Source: Rothia sp035916755 (GTDB lineage: Bacteria > Actinomycetota > Actinomycetes > Actinomycetales > Micrococcaceae). From it: a stretch of 64,000 nucleotides of DNA. The stretch spans positions 196,096 to 260,095 of the forward strand of contig NZ_JAYWIX010000004.1 in the NCBI RefSeq assembly GCF_035916755.1, written 5' to 3'. The notes beneath the pieces were generated by a model. It worked only from the letters and a program-made list of their open reading frames with translations, was not told the origin of the DNA and did no database searches. Numbering within the stretch: the stretch's first letter is position 1; each line of letters begins with the position of its first letter. The position numbers were made by a program, and so were the translations under genes. Shown here in pieces: positions 1 to 8,875 of this stretch.

Positions 1-24
1 TTGCATATCGAGCAGGGTGCTCAT
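1..24 (-). CDS. partial CDS, probable ABC transporter ATPase (MacB-like partner)
   Basis: Only the first eight codons (MSTLLDMQ) lie in the window. The ATG follows the stop of the HlyD/MacA-like gene by two bases on the same strand, so the two are translationally linked. In MacA-type systems the next gene is usually the ATP-binding subunit. That identity is inferred from context alone. Confidence 0.4.
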
Positions 25-26
25 GT

Positions 27-1523
27 CTACCACCCGAAGCTGGTGCCGGCATCGAGGGTGACGGTTTCACCCACGCGGTAGCGGTAGGCCTCGCCGTAGG
101 TAAGCACCATGTCACCAGAGACTACGTCACCGCCGGTGATAGCGATGTCGAATTCGTTGGCCAGGCCGGTTTCAACGGAGCGCTCTTCGAGGGTGAAGGA
201 GCCATCATCGTTGGGCGCAGCTACTACGACGCTCTCGCTCCCCAGGTCGTTGGTGTAGACCGCGTCGAGGGGTACAGCCAGGGAGCTCTCTTCTTCAGCA
301 GTGATAATGCTGGCCTTGACGGAAGAGCCCAGGTAGAGGCCATCACGATTGCCGGTTACCTCGATGGTGACGGTAAAGGTAGGCGAGCTGCCTGCTGCCA
401 TACCTGCGGCAGCGGCTTCAGTATTGGCCTGCTGGGCTGAGTCAGCGATGGACGCAACCGAGGTGACGGTACCCGAGTACTCCTTGGTGCCGGTTGCCCC
501 GGCGGTAAAGGTGACGCGGTTGCCTTCCTTAATGGTGGCAACGTCAGCCTCGCGGACGCTGGTGGTGATGGTGAGCTTGGAATCGTCGCCGATGGTCACG
601 ACGGGGCCGGTTGCCGGCGCACCGGGCTTAGCAACGCTCATGACCACGCCGTTGATGGGTGAGGTGAGGGTGGCCGAAGTGAGGTCGCCCTGCAGAGCGC
701 CGAGGGTCTGATCGCGGGCAGTTTCTGCGCTGGCCAGGGCGGTGCGGGCACTGTTGAGTTCGGTTTCGAGGGCGGCAAGCTGAGTGTTGGCGGAGTTGCG
801 GGCGGTGGTGACGCCGGTGTCTGCGTCCGCCTTTGCCCCGTTTGCCAAGCGTAGGGCCGACTCAGCAGCTGCGACTTCGGCATTGATCATCGTGAGGTCT
901 TCGCCGGAGGCTGCGGCCTGGTCGCGCATCTGGTACTTGGCGTTCAGATCGGTGGCTGCCAGGGATGCCTGTTCGTTGGCGGAGCGCTGGGTGGCGAGGG
1001 CTGCCAGAATTTCAGGGTTGGTGCCGTTAGCGATTCCCTGGTTGTACTGGTCATAGGCGGTTTGTGCTGCGGTCAGGGCGCCCTGGGCGCTGGTGACGGC
1101 CCCGTCGAGCTGGGTGCGCTGGGTGTCGAGATCACCCTGCAGGGTGGAGGTGTCGATGGTGGCTAGGGTCTGGCCGAGCTCAACCCGGTCGCCTACTTCT
1201 ACCTCAACGGAGCTAATGGGGCTTGTCAGGTGGGTGGTAATGGAGCGGACCTCACCGGGGGCGATAGTGCCGTCCACCCGCACCTTGTTGCTGACGCCTT
1301 CGTCACTCAGAATCAGGTAGTCGGTGGAGGGAATGGAGTTCTGGGCGGTGTTGCTACCGCCGAAGATGCTGCCTACGAATAGCGCACCGATGGCGATGAG
1401 GGCGATGATGCCTATAGCGAGGCCGATGAGCACCTTGGTGAGGGTGCTCATTTTCTTTTTGGCAGGCGGACGCCGGTGCGCAGCTTCCGGTGCAGGGGAC
1501 GGGGGTGTGGGGGGTGTGCTCAT
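27..1523 (-). CDS. HlyD/MacA-family efflux periplasmic-adaptor-like protein
   Basis: This 498-residue protein has a Pro/Lys-rich cytoplasmic N-terminus, one membrane segment at about residues 31-53, and an outside part typical of membrane-fusion proteins. That part has a first lipoyl-like half (about 85-125), a long Ala/Gln/Glu/Thr-rich coiled coil (about 130-290), the second lipoyl half with the GVVMSVAKPGAPA stretch, and beta-barrel domains to the end. In actinobacteria such adaptors work with MacB-type ABC transporters or FtsX-like permeases to export peptides, lipids or drugs. The following gene starts two bases after its stop, which supports an operon. The substrate is unknown. The ATG is preceded by an AAGG ribosome-binding site. 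Confidence 0.85.
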   Translation of the reverse strand: MSTPPTPPSPAPEAAHRRPPAKKKMSTLTKVLIGLAIGIIALIAIGALFVGSIFGGSNTAQNSIPSTDYLILSDEGVSNKVRVDGTIAPGEVRSITTHLTSPISSVEVEVGDRVELGQTLATIDTSTLQGDLDTQRTQLDGAVTSAQGALTAAQTAYDQYNQGIANGTNPEILAALATQRSANEQASLAATDLNAKYQMRDQAAASGEDLTMINAEVAAAESALRLANGAKADADTGVTTARNSANTQLAALETELNSARTALASAETARDQTLGALQGDLTSATLTSPINGVVMSVAKPGAPATGPVVTIGDDSKLTITTSVREADVATIKEGNRVTFTAGATGTKEYSGTVTSVASIADSAQQANTEAAAAGMAAGSSPTFTVTIEVTGNRDGLYLGSSVKASIITAEEESSLAVPLDAVYTNDLGSESVVVAAPNDDGSFTLEERSVETGLANEFDIAITGGDVVSGDMVLTYGEAYRYRVGETVTLDAGTSFGW

Positions 1524-1667
1524 GGTGCTGGCCCTTCACTAGCAGAGATAAATGTGGTGCAGTTCTCTTTTAGTGTAGGTGCTAACCTGCCCAGACAACA
1601 CCCGATTGATGCCTAAAAATCAACAAATCATACCCGGGTATGAGGAGGAGCGCCGCGAGCTCATCCT

Positions 1668-2084
1668 CTAGGCGAAGCCACTTCCCACCCACATGATGAA
1701 GGCTAAGGCGAGAAATAAGAATAGTGGGGCGGCAACGATAATCAGCACCCCCAAGATCAGGGCGATGATTGCAGTGATTTTCTCTCGGCCCTTCACGAAT
1801 AGAGCCCCTATTCCCAGCCCCATGGCGCCGAGCCAGGTAAACCCTGTGGGTAGGACGATGTTGAGTTCCCAGCCGAAAAAGAAAAAGTTGGCGAGCCCTA
1901 GGCAGGCCATAAGTAGCATCATGACCAGGGAGATTGTGCCGTAGGGGTTGAGCTTTTTGCTCTCGCGGGGCATATGCGCCCCCGGCGGTGGGTACATAAG
2001 GGGCTGGCCCGGATGAGGCGGGCGAGCTGGGGCTGGAGGTAGTGGGTAGAGCGGACGTTCGGGGTGCTGGAAGGTATTGTTCAT
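1668..2084 (-). CDS. small DUF4190-like membrane protein
   Basis: The product has about 138 residues when started at MNNTFQHPERP. A longer upstream reading exists but its extra residues look like untranslated leader. A Pro-rich cytoplasmic N-terminus (about 1-45) is followed by three hydrophobic segments that begin with the NPYG motif seen in DUF4190-type proteins, and a glycine-rich loop before the last segments. The function of these proteins is unknown. The gene is transcribed away from the DUF805 gene, and the shared intergenic region holds two TTATCCACA sequences. It could be an unrelated small membrane protein; the family call rests on the NPYG start and the layout. Confidence 0.6.
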   Translation of the reverse strand: MNNTFQHPERPLYPLPPAPARPPHPGQPLMYPPPGAHMPRESKKLNPYGTISLVMMLLMACLGLANFFFFGWELNIVLPTGFTWLGAMGLGIGALFVKGREKITAIIALILGVLIIVAAPLFLFLALAFIMWVGSGFA

Positions 2085-2134
2085 GGCACCAGTATGGGAA
2101 AAAATTTCCACCCCCACTAGGTCTTTTAGAAATC

Positions 2135-2194
2135 TGTGGATAACTCCGGGGCGCCCGGCAGGTTTATGACCGAGCATTGCGAGAGTTATCCACA
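2135..2194. promoter_or_regulatory. two inverted DnaA-box-like nonamers in a divergent promoter region
   Basis: TGTGGATAA at 2135-2143 and TTATCCACA at 2186-2194 are perfect matches to the DnaA-box consensus on opposite strands. They lie 42 bases apart between two divergent membrane-protein genes. Whether DnaA binds here is unknown. Confidence 0.4.
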
Positions 2195-2267
2195 GACGCG
2201 CCGACTAAACATGCTTCCTAGGGGCTCTATGTAGAATGTGGTATACGGACTAACAAGGAGGTTTTCC

Positions 2268-2789
2268 GTGACCCTATCGATTTCCTCTTCCCCTGAACCT
2301 ATCCCAGGGGCGAGCCCCCTTCTAGCAACACGTCGCATGTTTGCCAAGACCTTTACCTACGCGGGGCGGGCATCTCGGAGTGAGTTCTGGTGGCCCAATA
2401 TGCTTGCCTTGGGCACACTGATGGCTTGCGATATTACAGCACGACGTTACGACCGCGCCCGAAACCCTGGCTCCTACACAAGCCCCCACAATAAGGACGC
2501 CTTCTGGCCTTTCCCCGATCGAGCGGCTCCCGGCGAACCCGAGACACAAGAAGAACAGGTAGCACGCAAACAACGTTTCAACAGAGCTGAGATGACTTCC
2601 TTGGCTTTTAGTGCCCCTGCACTTGTAGTGCTCGGAGTTCCTACGTTGTCACTTTCAGTTCGACGTCTCCACGATGCTAATTTGTCAGGGCATTGGATGT
2701 GGGTCCATGCATTCCCTTTTGTAGGTTCCCTCGCGGCCTTCGCCCTCTCAGCCCTACCCAGCAACCCCAAGGGGGAGAGGTTCGACTAG
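2268..2789 (+). CDS. DUF805 family membrane protein
   Basis: The start is set at GTG 2268 because AAGGAGG at 2255-2261 sits six bases upstream; an in-frame GTG at 2238 has no such site. The 173-residue product carries the DUF805 hallmarks: the FTYAGRASRSEFWW stretch near residue 30, the SVRRLHDANLSGHW motif near residue 140, and a final hydrophobic segment ending in a short GERFD tail. It differs from the usual family in a long polar insertion (about residues 65-110) between the first and second membrane segments. The family function is unknown. A strong hairpin terminator follows. Confidence 0.8.
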   Translation: MTLSISSSPEPIPGASPLLATRRMFAKTFTYAGRASRSEFWWPNMLALGTLMACDITARRYDRARNPGSYTSPHNKDAFWPFPDRAAPGEPETQEEQVARKQRFNRAEMTSLAFSAPALVVLGVPTLSLSVRRLHDANLSGHWMWVHAFPFVGSLAAFALSALPSNPKGERFD

Positions 2790-2807
2790 AGCAAATGATT
2801 TTAACGA

Positions 2808-2838
2808 GAGAAAGCGAGCCGACCGGCTCGCTTTTCTC
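2808..2838 (+). terminator. intrinsic terminator after the DUF805 gene
   Basis: A 13-bp stem with a GACC loop: GAGAAAGCGAGCC pairs with GGCTCGCTTTTCTC, with a small T bulge. It lies 19 bases after the stop codon. Confidence 0.7.
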
Positions 2839-3044
2839 AAACACACACATTTCTCGCATCCCTCACGGGCGGCTACCTTTTCGAGAATGAAACACACTTT
2901 TCTCTGAAGGATTCTCACGAATCTTGAGCTTTCCGGTTGTCTCTCCTTGAGCTCTTGATATAAGTATGGCAACCCAGTCTGTGCAGAAGACCAGCAGAAC
3001 CTGTGCGTTAGCTATGTTCCCACAAAACCCATCGCGACTAGGCA

Positions 3045-3533
3045 CTATGCGAAGAAAGACTTCCCCTTCTGCGCCTGTGAAGCCTCAAGAATAGCCGCCT
3101 GCTGCTCCGGAGTATAGGTAGCATCAACAGTCCGAATGGCCTCACCCAGGTCGTAGGCGTCCTGCTCGGCCAGTAGCTGGGCTGAATCAGCCAGCACATC
3201 AGCTACACGGGCCTTCAGGTCAGCCACACTCGCCAAGCCGTCCTCCTGCAGCACCAGCTGCTCACCGGCGTCCGCACCGGTCTCAGAACCCGGCTCCGCG
3301 GCGTCCTCAAGCTCAAAGAGAGCAAAACCGTAGCGGCGCTCGTCCCCGATATAAAAAATGTGGAGGAGCAGGGTAAAGACGCGGCCAGTCAGATCGATGT
3401 AGGTCTTCTCAAGTTCGGCAGTCTCCAGCCACAGGCCGTCAACCTCAGCCGGGGCGTCGTACTCGAAGTCGTAGCCGAAGTCGGTAGCCAGGGCGTGGGC
3501 CAGCGGGCCAATGCCGTAGTCGGGGCGAGCCAT
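3045..3533 (-). CDS. hypothetical protein, distant paralogue of the protein at 33.6 kb
   Basis: A 162-residue acidic soluble protein with no signal or membrane segment. It starts with a short alpha-helical part containing FGYDFEYDAP, then a domain with alternating hydrophobic residues (LTGRVFTLLLHIFYIGDERRYGFALFEL), and ends with a helix that contains LADSAQLLAEQDAYDLGEAI. The overall order matches the hypothetical protein at 33555-34013, including FGWALEYNGG and the final AELIEAVEAKL helix, so the two look like diverged paralogues. No function is known to me. The gene sits 38 bases downstream of the MFS transporter's start side and is transcribed independently. Confidence 0.6.
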   Translation of the reverse strand: MARPDYGIGPLAHALATDFGYDFEYDAPAEVDGLWLETAELEKTYIDLTGRVFTLLLHIFYIGDERRYGFALFELEDAAEPGSETGADAGEQLVLQEDGLASVADLKARVADVLADSAQLLAEQDAYDLGEAIRTVDATYTPEQQAAILEASQAQKGKSFFA

Positions 3534-3570
3534 AGGGGTTCCTTAGGGTAGTAGGACGGACGCCGGGCGG

Positions 3571-4809
3571 CTAGTCCATATCGCGGCCGGCGGTTTCGGG
3601 TACCGCGGCGCGCGTGAAGGTAATCAGGCCGACGCCGATGACGGCGAAGACCGCAAAGGTCATGCCCAGACCGAGGGCTGCCACCATCTGCGGGAAGAAG
3701 AGGGAGACCGTAAAGTTAGCGATCCAGGAGACAAAAGTAGCCACACCCATACCGGCGCCGCGCACGCGGGCGGGGAAGACTTCGCTCATGAGCACCCAGG
3801 TCACCGGCGATACGGCGCCCTGCTGGAAGACCAAGAAAATAATAGAGATCAAGAGGGTGGCCCAGGGGCGGGCGGAGGCGTCCAGCACCTGCGAGGTCAC
3901 GGCCAGCATAGCCAGGGAGAAGGTGGTGCCTACCAGGCCGATAGTCAGCACCAGGCGGCGGGGGAAGCGTCCTACAAACCAGAGACCCACGGCGGCGCCC
4001 AGCACCGACAGCACACCGTTGGAGATATTGGCGGTCAGGGCAGCATCGGTGGAAAAACCCGCCTCGCGCAGCACCTGGGTACCGTAGTACATGAGGGCGT
4101 TGACACCGGTCGCCTGCTGCACAATACCAATAGCCGCAGCCAGCAGCAGGGTAGTGCGCAGGGCCGGATCGCGCCAGAGCAGCTTCAGGGCACCGCGCTC
4201 GGCGGCAGCTTCCCGCTTGTAGCCCGGCGACTCGGGCACCAGGAACATACCCACAAAAAGCACCAGCGCAGGAATGATCGAGATAGCGAACATAACCCGC
4301 CAAATCATCACCTGATGAGCAAAAATATTGCCAATCATCGCATTGACCACGTAGGCGGTGAGCTGGCCGAAAACGATCATGAACTGGTTGCGGGTGACAA
4401 TCGCACCGCGGCGGTTAGCGGGGGAAATCTCGGCCAGATAAATCGGCACAACCGCTGAGGCGGCGCCGACCGCCAGGCCCACCAGCACACGGAAGACAAT
4501 AAAAATGCCCAGGTTGGGGGCCGCTGTAAGGCCCAGGGAGCTGGCTGCAAAAACCAAAGCCAACACGAAGAGCACGCGACGGCGTCCGAACCGGTCAATC
4601 AGCTGCCCGGCAAGGAGCGCGCCAAAGGCGGCCCCCAGGGTCAGCGCGGACGTGGCCACCCCCTCTGCCGCAGGCGACAGCGTAAAGTCCTGCTGGAGGA
4701 AGGGCAGGGCACCGTTGATAATTCCGGTGTCATATCCGAAGAGAAAACCACCCACCGAAATAATCCAGGTGTAGAGGGTGACCCGGCGGGGGTCGCTAGC
4801 GTGTGTCAT
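3571..4809 (-). CDS. sugar-porter family MFS transporter
   Basis: The start at MTHASDPRRV is chosen because AAGGAG lies five bases upstream; a longer frame has no ribosome-binding site. The 412-residue product has about twelve membrane segments and sugar-porter signatures: GYDTGIINGALP in segment 1, DRFGRRRV in the loop after segment 2, PESPGY before the central loop, QQATGVNALMYYG in segment 7, and VPETAGRD at the C-terminus. These proteins import hexoses, pentoses or polyols by proton symport. The substrate cannot be told from the sequence. It is divergent from pxpA, so a link to 5-oxoproline uptake is possible but not supported. Confidence 0.88.
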   Translation of the reverse strand: MTHASDPRRVTLYTWIISVGGFLFGYDTGIINGALPFLQQDFTLSPAAEGVATSALTLGAAFGALLAGQLIDRFGRRRVLFVLALVFAASSLGLTAAPNLGIFIVFRVLVGLAVGAASAVVPIYLAEISPANRRGAIVTRNQFMIVFGQLTAYVVNAMIGNIFAHQVMIWRVMFAISIIPALVLFVGMFLVPESPGYKREAAAERGALKLLWRDPALRTTLLLAAAIGIVQQATGVNALMYYGTQVLREAGFSTDAALTANISNGVLSVLGAAVGLWFVGRFPRRLVLTIGLVGTTFSLAMLAVTSQVLDASARPWATLLISIIFLVFQQGAVSPVTWVLMSEVFPARVRGAGMGVATFVSWIANFTVSLFFPQMVAALGLGMTFAVFAVIGVGLITFTRAAVPETAGRDMD

Positions 4810-4941
4810 GTGCACTCCTTTGTAGACCTCAGCAATTCTAGCCCTCTTACCCCGCCCTGGGAACATGCTCGCGCAGGTGCGGCGGACATCCACACCCCCA
4901 GCAGGTACGCCCGGCAGGGGCGGCAGCGGTAGGCTAGTGCC

Positions 4942-5703
4942 ATGAGCACCCTTCGTATTGATGTAAATTCTGATTCTGGGGAGTCTTTTGGCTCCTGGAC
5001 CATGGGCGACGACGCTGCGATGATGCAGACCGTCTCTTCAGCCAATATCGCGTGCGGTTTTCACGCCGGTGACCCCTCGGTTGCGCGTGTTACCGTGCGG
5101 GCAGCGCGGGAGAACGGCGTGACGATTGGAGCCCACGTTTCTTACCCCGACCTGACTGGTTTTGGCCGCCGGTTCATGGATATGACCGCCACCGAACTCA
5201 CCGATGCAGTGATTTACCAGGTGGGGGCGCTTGAGGCGGTGGCCCGGGTTGAGGGCACCGAAGTTCGCTACTGCAAGCCCCACGGCGGGCTCTACAACGC
5301 CATTGTTCACCACGAGGTGCAGGCTGCTGCCGTGGCCCGTGCCCTGCACGAACTCGGTGATCTGCCGATTCTCTGCCTGCCCAACTCCGCGGTGGCCTGT
5401 GAGGCGCAGGCGCTGGGCGTTCCGGTGTTCTATGAGGCTTTTGCCGACCGCGGTTACACCCCCGAAGGCACCCTGGTGTCCCGCCGGGAGGCCGGGGCGG
5501 TCATCCACGACCCGCAGGCTGTCGCCGAGCGCGTGGTACGCATGGCGGTGGACCGTGAAGTTGTAGCCGTGGACGGCTCGGTTATTCCCCTACATGCCGA
5601 TAGCATCTGCGTGCACGGCGACACCCCCGGAGCTGTCGCCATCGCCCAGCAGGTGCGGGCGGCGCTTGAGGACGCCGGGGCGGACGTCCGCGCCTTCGCT
5701 TAG
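4942..5703 (+). CDS. pxpA: 5-oxoprolinase subunit PxpA (LamB/YcsF family)
   Basis: The 253-residue protein starts with the family's IDVNSDSGESFG stretch, then NIACGFHAGDPSV, IGAHVSYPDLTGFGRR, and YCKPHGGLYN, all typical of LamB/YcsF proteins with a TIM-barrel-like deacetylase fold. The length is normal for the family. PxpA works with PxpB and PxpC as an ATP-dependent 5-oxoprolinase that opens 5-oxo-L-proline to glutamate, a housekeeping repair of a spontaneous glutamine product. In most genomes pxpA lies directly next to pxpB/pxpC; here a palindrome-bracketed DUF559 gene lies between them. The ATG at 4942 has only a weak ribosome-binding site. Confidence 0.93.
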   Translation: MSTLRIDVNSDSGESFGSWTMGDDAAMMQTVSSANIACGFHAGDPSVARVTVRAARENGVTIGAHVSYPDLTGFGRRFMDMTATELTDAVIYQVGALEAVARVEGTEVRYCKPHGGLYNAIVHHEVQAAAVARALHELGDLPILCLPNSAVACEAQALGVPVFYEAFADRGYTPEGTLVSRREAGAVIHDPQAVAERVVRMAVDREVVAVDGSVIPLHADSICVHGDTPGAVAIAQQVRAALEDAGADVRAFA

Positions 5704-5740
5704 GGAGGCGGGGGCGGCGTCCTGCCCCCCACTGCCCTGC

Positions 5741-5807
5741 CGAATGCGACGTGTTTTCCCGAGCGGGTGTTGCTTTAACGCCCGTTTGGGAATTCAAGTC
5801 ACATTCG
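5741..5807. repeat. 67-bp imperfect palindrome, copy 1
   Basis: The element starts CGAATGCGAC and ends GTCACATTCG, with an inner stem CCCGAGCGGGTGTT against AACGCCCGTTTGGG. The whole 67 bases form one imperfect palindrome. A near-identical copy in opposite orientation lies at 6910-6976. The last two codons and stop of the DUF559 gene run into this copy. It could act as a terminator, a mobile-element end or a protein-binding site. Confidence 0.75.
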
Positions 5808-6719
5808 ACGACGCGGGCCTTCACAAATTCCAGCCCTCGCCAACTTTGCACGTAGACGCTCAGGGTGCACCACAATGTCCTCCCATAAAGCGCGCACTAC
5901 GGTATACCCCATGCTCTCTAATTCGTGCTGACGACGGCGCTCGTTCTGAACCACGTCCTCTGCAGCCTCACCAAAAGTACCCGCATACTTGACCTTCCCA
6001 TCAACTTCTAAAATGACCCGCTCCTTCTCCCACAAAAAGTCAGGTCGCAGAGTTCTTCCACCAACCCATAAAGGCACCTGTTCTGCAGGCGGCGCAAGAC
6101 CCCACATCAGAATCCAATATCGAGCAACAGTCTCCAGCGGCGACTCTGCCTTCGCACTCATCAAACGAGCCACCTCACGCGCCGTACAAACACCACGACC
6201 GCTTAGCTCTCTCAAATGCTGGGCTAAAACCTCATAATCCACCAGTCGGCAATGCAAAAAGTAATCGGCAATGCAGAGGGCATCAATCATCGGAAGCGTC
6301 CGCGCGCAATCAATAGCCGTCTGCAGCGGCGACATCACACGGGCTCCCCGGTGGAACACTGCACTGTCGCATTCCTTCTGCCGGTTGCGGCTGACCTGCA
6401 CCCTCCCCCGAGATTTGACTGAATCGTGCGGATGGCTCACCCATATTTTGTGCGGTAACCGCAGCACAGGGGCACCCCACCAGAGAGCAGCAGACACATG
6501 GCTTAACACATACCCCCGATTTGTTTTCATGAAAGCCACATGCCCGGCTAGACACCTATCGGTACTGCTCAGTGATTCCCATAAAGCTGTCTTTATATAG
6601 GCATTGTGACCGATTTTAAAGAGCTCTCCCCTGGTGCATTCGCGGCTTACACCGGAAGTGCTCTTACCCAGGTGTCTAAGCTCAACCGAAGTTTTGACAG
6701 TCTCAAACAAGTGTTCCAT
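5799..6719 (-). CDS. DUF559 protein with a PD-(D/E)xK-like nuclease motif
   Basis: A 306-residue soluble protein. The N-terminus (about 1-75) looks like the winged-helix part of AbiEi-type antitoxin-like proteins (TRGELFKIGHNAYIK). The C-terminal third has LRPDFLWEKERVILEVDGKVKY, which fits a D-E-x-K very-short-patch-repair-like nuclease core, followed by a helix with the ERRRQHELESMGYTVVR motif. Such proteins are common as single accessory genes in actinobacteria; their function is unproven. The gene is antisense to the flanking pxp genes and bracketed by inverted 67-bp palindromes, which suggests it came in as a unit. Confidence 0.75.
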   Translation of the reverse strand: MEHLFETVKTSVELRHLGKSTSGVSRECTRGELFKIGHNAYIKTALWESLSSTDRCLAGHVAFMKTNRGYVLSHVSAALWWGAPVLRLPHKIWVSHPHDSVKSRGRVQVSRNRQKECDSAVFHRGARVMSPLQTAIDCARTLPMIDALCIADYFLHCRLVDYEVLAQHLRELSGRGVCTAREVARLMSAKAESPLETVARYWILMWGLAPPAEQVPLWVGGRTLRPDFLWEKERVILEVDGKVKYAGTFGEAAEDVVQNERRRQHELESMGYTVVRALWEDIVVHPERLRAKLARAGICEGPRRRM

Positions 6720-6909
6720 GGGTTAAAAATGCCCTATACAGTACGTCTCTACTAGCCGTTTTCTACCATCTGTGGATAACTTTGAGGCCTAGCTGCGGAG
6801 GTTTGCTCAGGGCGAGAAGTATGACGTCAGTGCGTCAAAGTTTTCCACAAAGATAGAGCCGTTGAGCGGCACTTACCCCGGTGCGCACCCCGACAGATGG
6901 CTTCATCAC

Positions 6910-6976
6910 CGAATGTGACTCATCTTCCCGAAAGGACGTTTAAACAACACCCGCTCGGGAAAATAAGTCGCATTCG
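6910..6976. repeat. 67-bp imperfect palindrome, copy 2 (inverted)
   Basis: Reverse-complement partner of the copy at 5741-5807. Both are exactly 67 bases long, share the outer CGAATG(C/T)GAC arms and the inner CCCGAGCGGGTGTTG arm, and differ mainly around the centre. The 419-base gap upstream of pxpBC also holds a TGTGGATAA at 6771-6779 and the GntR operator at 7034. Confidence 0.75.
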
Positions 6977-7033
6977 CCAGAGAGAACAGCCACAAGGCGG
7001 CGCAGCTTGCGTGGGCGGCGCCACATCTGCCAG

Positions 7034-7048
7034 AATTGTTGAACAATC
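7034..7048. promoter_or_regulatory. predicted FCD-GntR operator upstream of pxpBC
   Basis: AATTGTTGAACAATC contains the perfect 11-bp palindrome core TTG-TTGAA-CAA and fits the FadR-subfamily pattern TnGTnnnACnA. The same 15 bases occur at 15216-15230 in front of the NRAMP-like gene. The GntR protein at 13117-13833 is the likely binder, by inference. Confidence 0.65.
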
Positions 7049-7138
7049 CTAGGAGAGGCGGCGTGGGCCGAGTCCCAGTGCGATAACGCACAGCCCACCG
7101 CTCCATCTTCACCGCAGAAGCTAGTAGAGAGAGGCGCC

Positions 7139-8875
7139 ATGGCCACCGCACCGATACCCGGCAGGCTCACCACTAACGGGCGCGCAGCCGACATCTACAC
7201 GGTCAAGCCCTTCGGCCTACTAGCCGTTATGGTTGACTGCCGAACCCTCGAAAACGCCCTGCACCTGCACGGGCACCTGCAGCAAAACCCTGCCGCAGGA
7301 CAGACCGAACTGGTCCCGGCGGCCCAGACTGTGCTCGTCCGCTTTGCTACTGCCGATCAGGCCGCCGCCTTTCTTGCGGCGCCCAACCTTCCACAGGCAT
7401 CCGGCGATGTGCGCACGCACGGGCGCACCGTGACCATTCCGGTCGTTTACGATAGCCAGGATCTTGTGGACGTCGCCGCCCACCTGGGTATGAGCGAGCA
7501 GGCAGTCATCTACGCCCACACGACCGGCCACTGGTCGGTTGCTTTTGCGGGCTTCGCCCCAGGCTTCTTCTACCTGCACCGGCACGATAATGTGCTGGAC
7601 GTTCCGCGTCGCCCCACCCCGCGCACCTCGGTTCCTGCCGGGGCGGTTGGTCTGGCCGGTGATTTTTCGGGCATCTACCCGCGTACCTCCCCCGGCGGTT
7701 GGCAGCTCATTGGCCGCACGAACGCCCCCCTCTGGGACCTCAGTCAAAATCCGCCCGCCCTGCTTGAGCCCGGTATGCAGGTGCAGTTCGAGGCGGTACG
7801 CGAGCTGATTACAACAGGTCAAGCAAGGGTTCAGGACGACCCCACCCACCCCGCCGAGGACGAGCGGGGGCCTGCCCGCCCCGTACTTGAAGTGAAAGTT
7901 CCCGGGCTACAGACTCTCTTCCAGGATTCTGGCCGGGCTGGCCTGACCCACTGGGGTGTCTCTCCTTCCGGCCCGGCTGACCGGGAAGCGGCGGCAGAAG
8001 CTAACCGTTTGGTCGGTAATTCTGCGGGTGCAACTGTTCTTGAGAACCTGGCTGGCGGGCTGAAAGTAACCGCCCTGGCCGATATTGAGCTGGCCCTGAC
8101 CGGGGCAGATACCCCGGCTCAGATTACCGAGGACGCCAGCGGGCAGGCCTCTGAACCTGGGCAGGGCGAGGCTCGGGCGACAGGCACTCCTCTGGTCGTT
8201 CGCCCCTACATTCCCTTTGCCCTGAAGGCCGGGCAGACCCTAACCCTGGGGGCGCCCACACGCGGTCTGCGCACCTATCTAGCGATGCGCGGAGGGTTTT
8301 CCGCTAGAACCGAGGCCGCGAGTGCCTCCCACGACACCCTGGCCGGGCTGGGCCCGAAGCCCCTGGCTCCCGGCGACCGTCTGGTGCGGGCCCGGGCCAG
8401 CTCGGCCGTCGTTGCCCACCCGGCGCCCGTCCTGCCGCTGCCGGATCCGGGCGCAGTGCTGGAGGTCCGCGTCCTGCCCGGCCCCCGCGACGACTGGTTT
8501 ACTCCCGAATCCCTGGGCCGTTTCACTGAAGTGACCTGGGAGGTCTCCCAGTCCAGTGATCGCATTGGGGTCAGGCTCCTGTTGGCAGCTACCCCAGCCG
8601 ACGCCGACACGAACGCCCAACCTACCGACGTCCTCACCCGGGCCGTGACCCGGGAGCTACCCAGCGAGGGCATGGTGGCCGGGGCAGTCCAGGTGCCGCC
8701 GAGCGGTGAGCCCGTGGTCTTCCTGGCCGATCACCCGGTCACCGGCGGCTACCCCGTGATTGCCACGGTGCACCCGGCTGACCTGCGCCTGCTAGCCCAG
8801 GCTCCGCCCGGAACCCAGTTAAGATTCACCCTGCTAACCGACACCCAAACCGTCCCTACCCCGACCGAAAAGTGA
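7139..8875 (+). CDS. pxpBC: fused 5-oxoprolinase subunits PxpB-PxpC (KipI/KipA-like)
   Basis: The 578-residue product joins two domains that are separate genes in many bacteria. Residues about 20-240 are PxpB/allophanate-hydrolase subunit 1-like, with GFAPGFFYL, VPRRPTPRTSVPAGAVGLAG and TSPGGWQLIGRT. Residues about 250-570 are PxpC/subunit 2-like, beginning VKVPGLQTLFQDSGRAGLTHWGVSPSGPAD. Together with PxpA they form the ATP-dependent 5-oxoprolinase. The gene ends in a four-base overlap with the biotin carboxylase gene, so the two are translated together. A predicted operator for the GntR regulator lies about 90 bases upstream of the start. Confidence 0.92.
   Translation: MATAPIPGRLTTNGRAADIYTVKPFGLLAVMVDCRTLENALHLHGHLQQNPAAGQTELVPAAQTVLVRFATADQAAAFLAAPNLPQASGDVRTHGRTVTIPVVYDSQDLVDVAAHLGMSEQAVIYAHTTGHWSVAFAGFAPGFFYLHRHDNVLDVPRRPTPRTSVPAGAVGLAGDFSGIYPRTSPGGWQLIGRTNAPLWDLSQNPPALLEPGMQVQFEAVRELITTGQARVQDDPTHPAEDERGPARPVLEVKVPGLQTLFQDSGRAGLTHWGVSPSGPADREAAAEANRLVGNSAGATVLENLAGGLKVTALADIELALTGADTPAQITEDASGQASEPGQGEARATGTPLVVRPYIPFALKAGQTLTLGAPTRGLRTYLAMRGGFSARTEAASASHDTLAGLGPKPLAPGDRLVRARASSAVVAHPAPVLPLPDPGAVLEVRVLPGPRDDWFTPESLGRFTEVTWEVSQSSDRIGVRLLLAATPADADTNAQPTDVLTRAVTRELPSEGMVAGAVQVPPSGEPVVFLADHPVTGGYPVIATVHPADLRLLAQAPPGTQLRFTLLTDTQTVPTPTEK

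Noticed and set aside
349..1542. Open plus-strand frames opposite the HlyD-like gene
   Set aside because: They are mirror readings of a coding gene with no start signals or domains.
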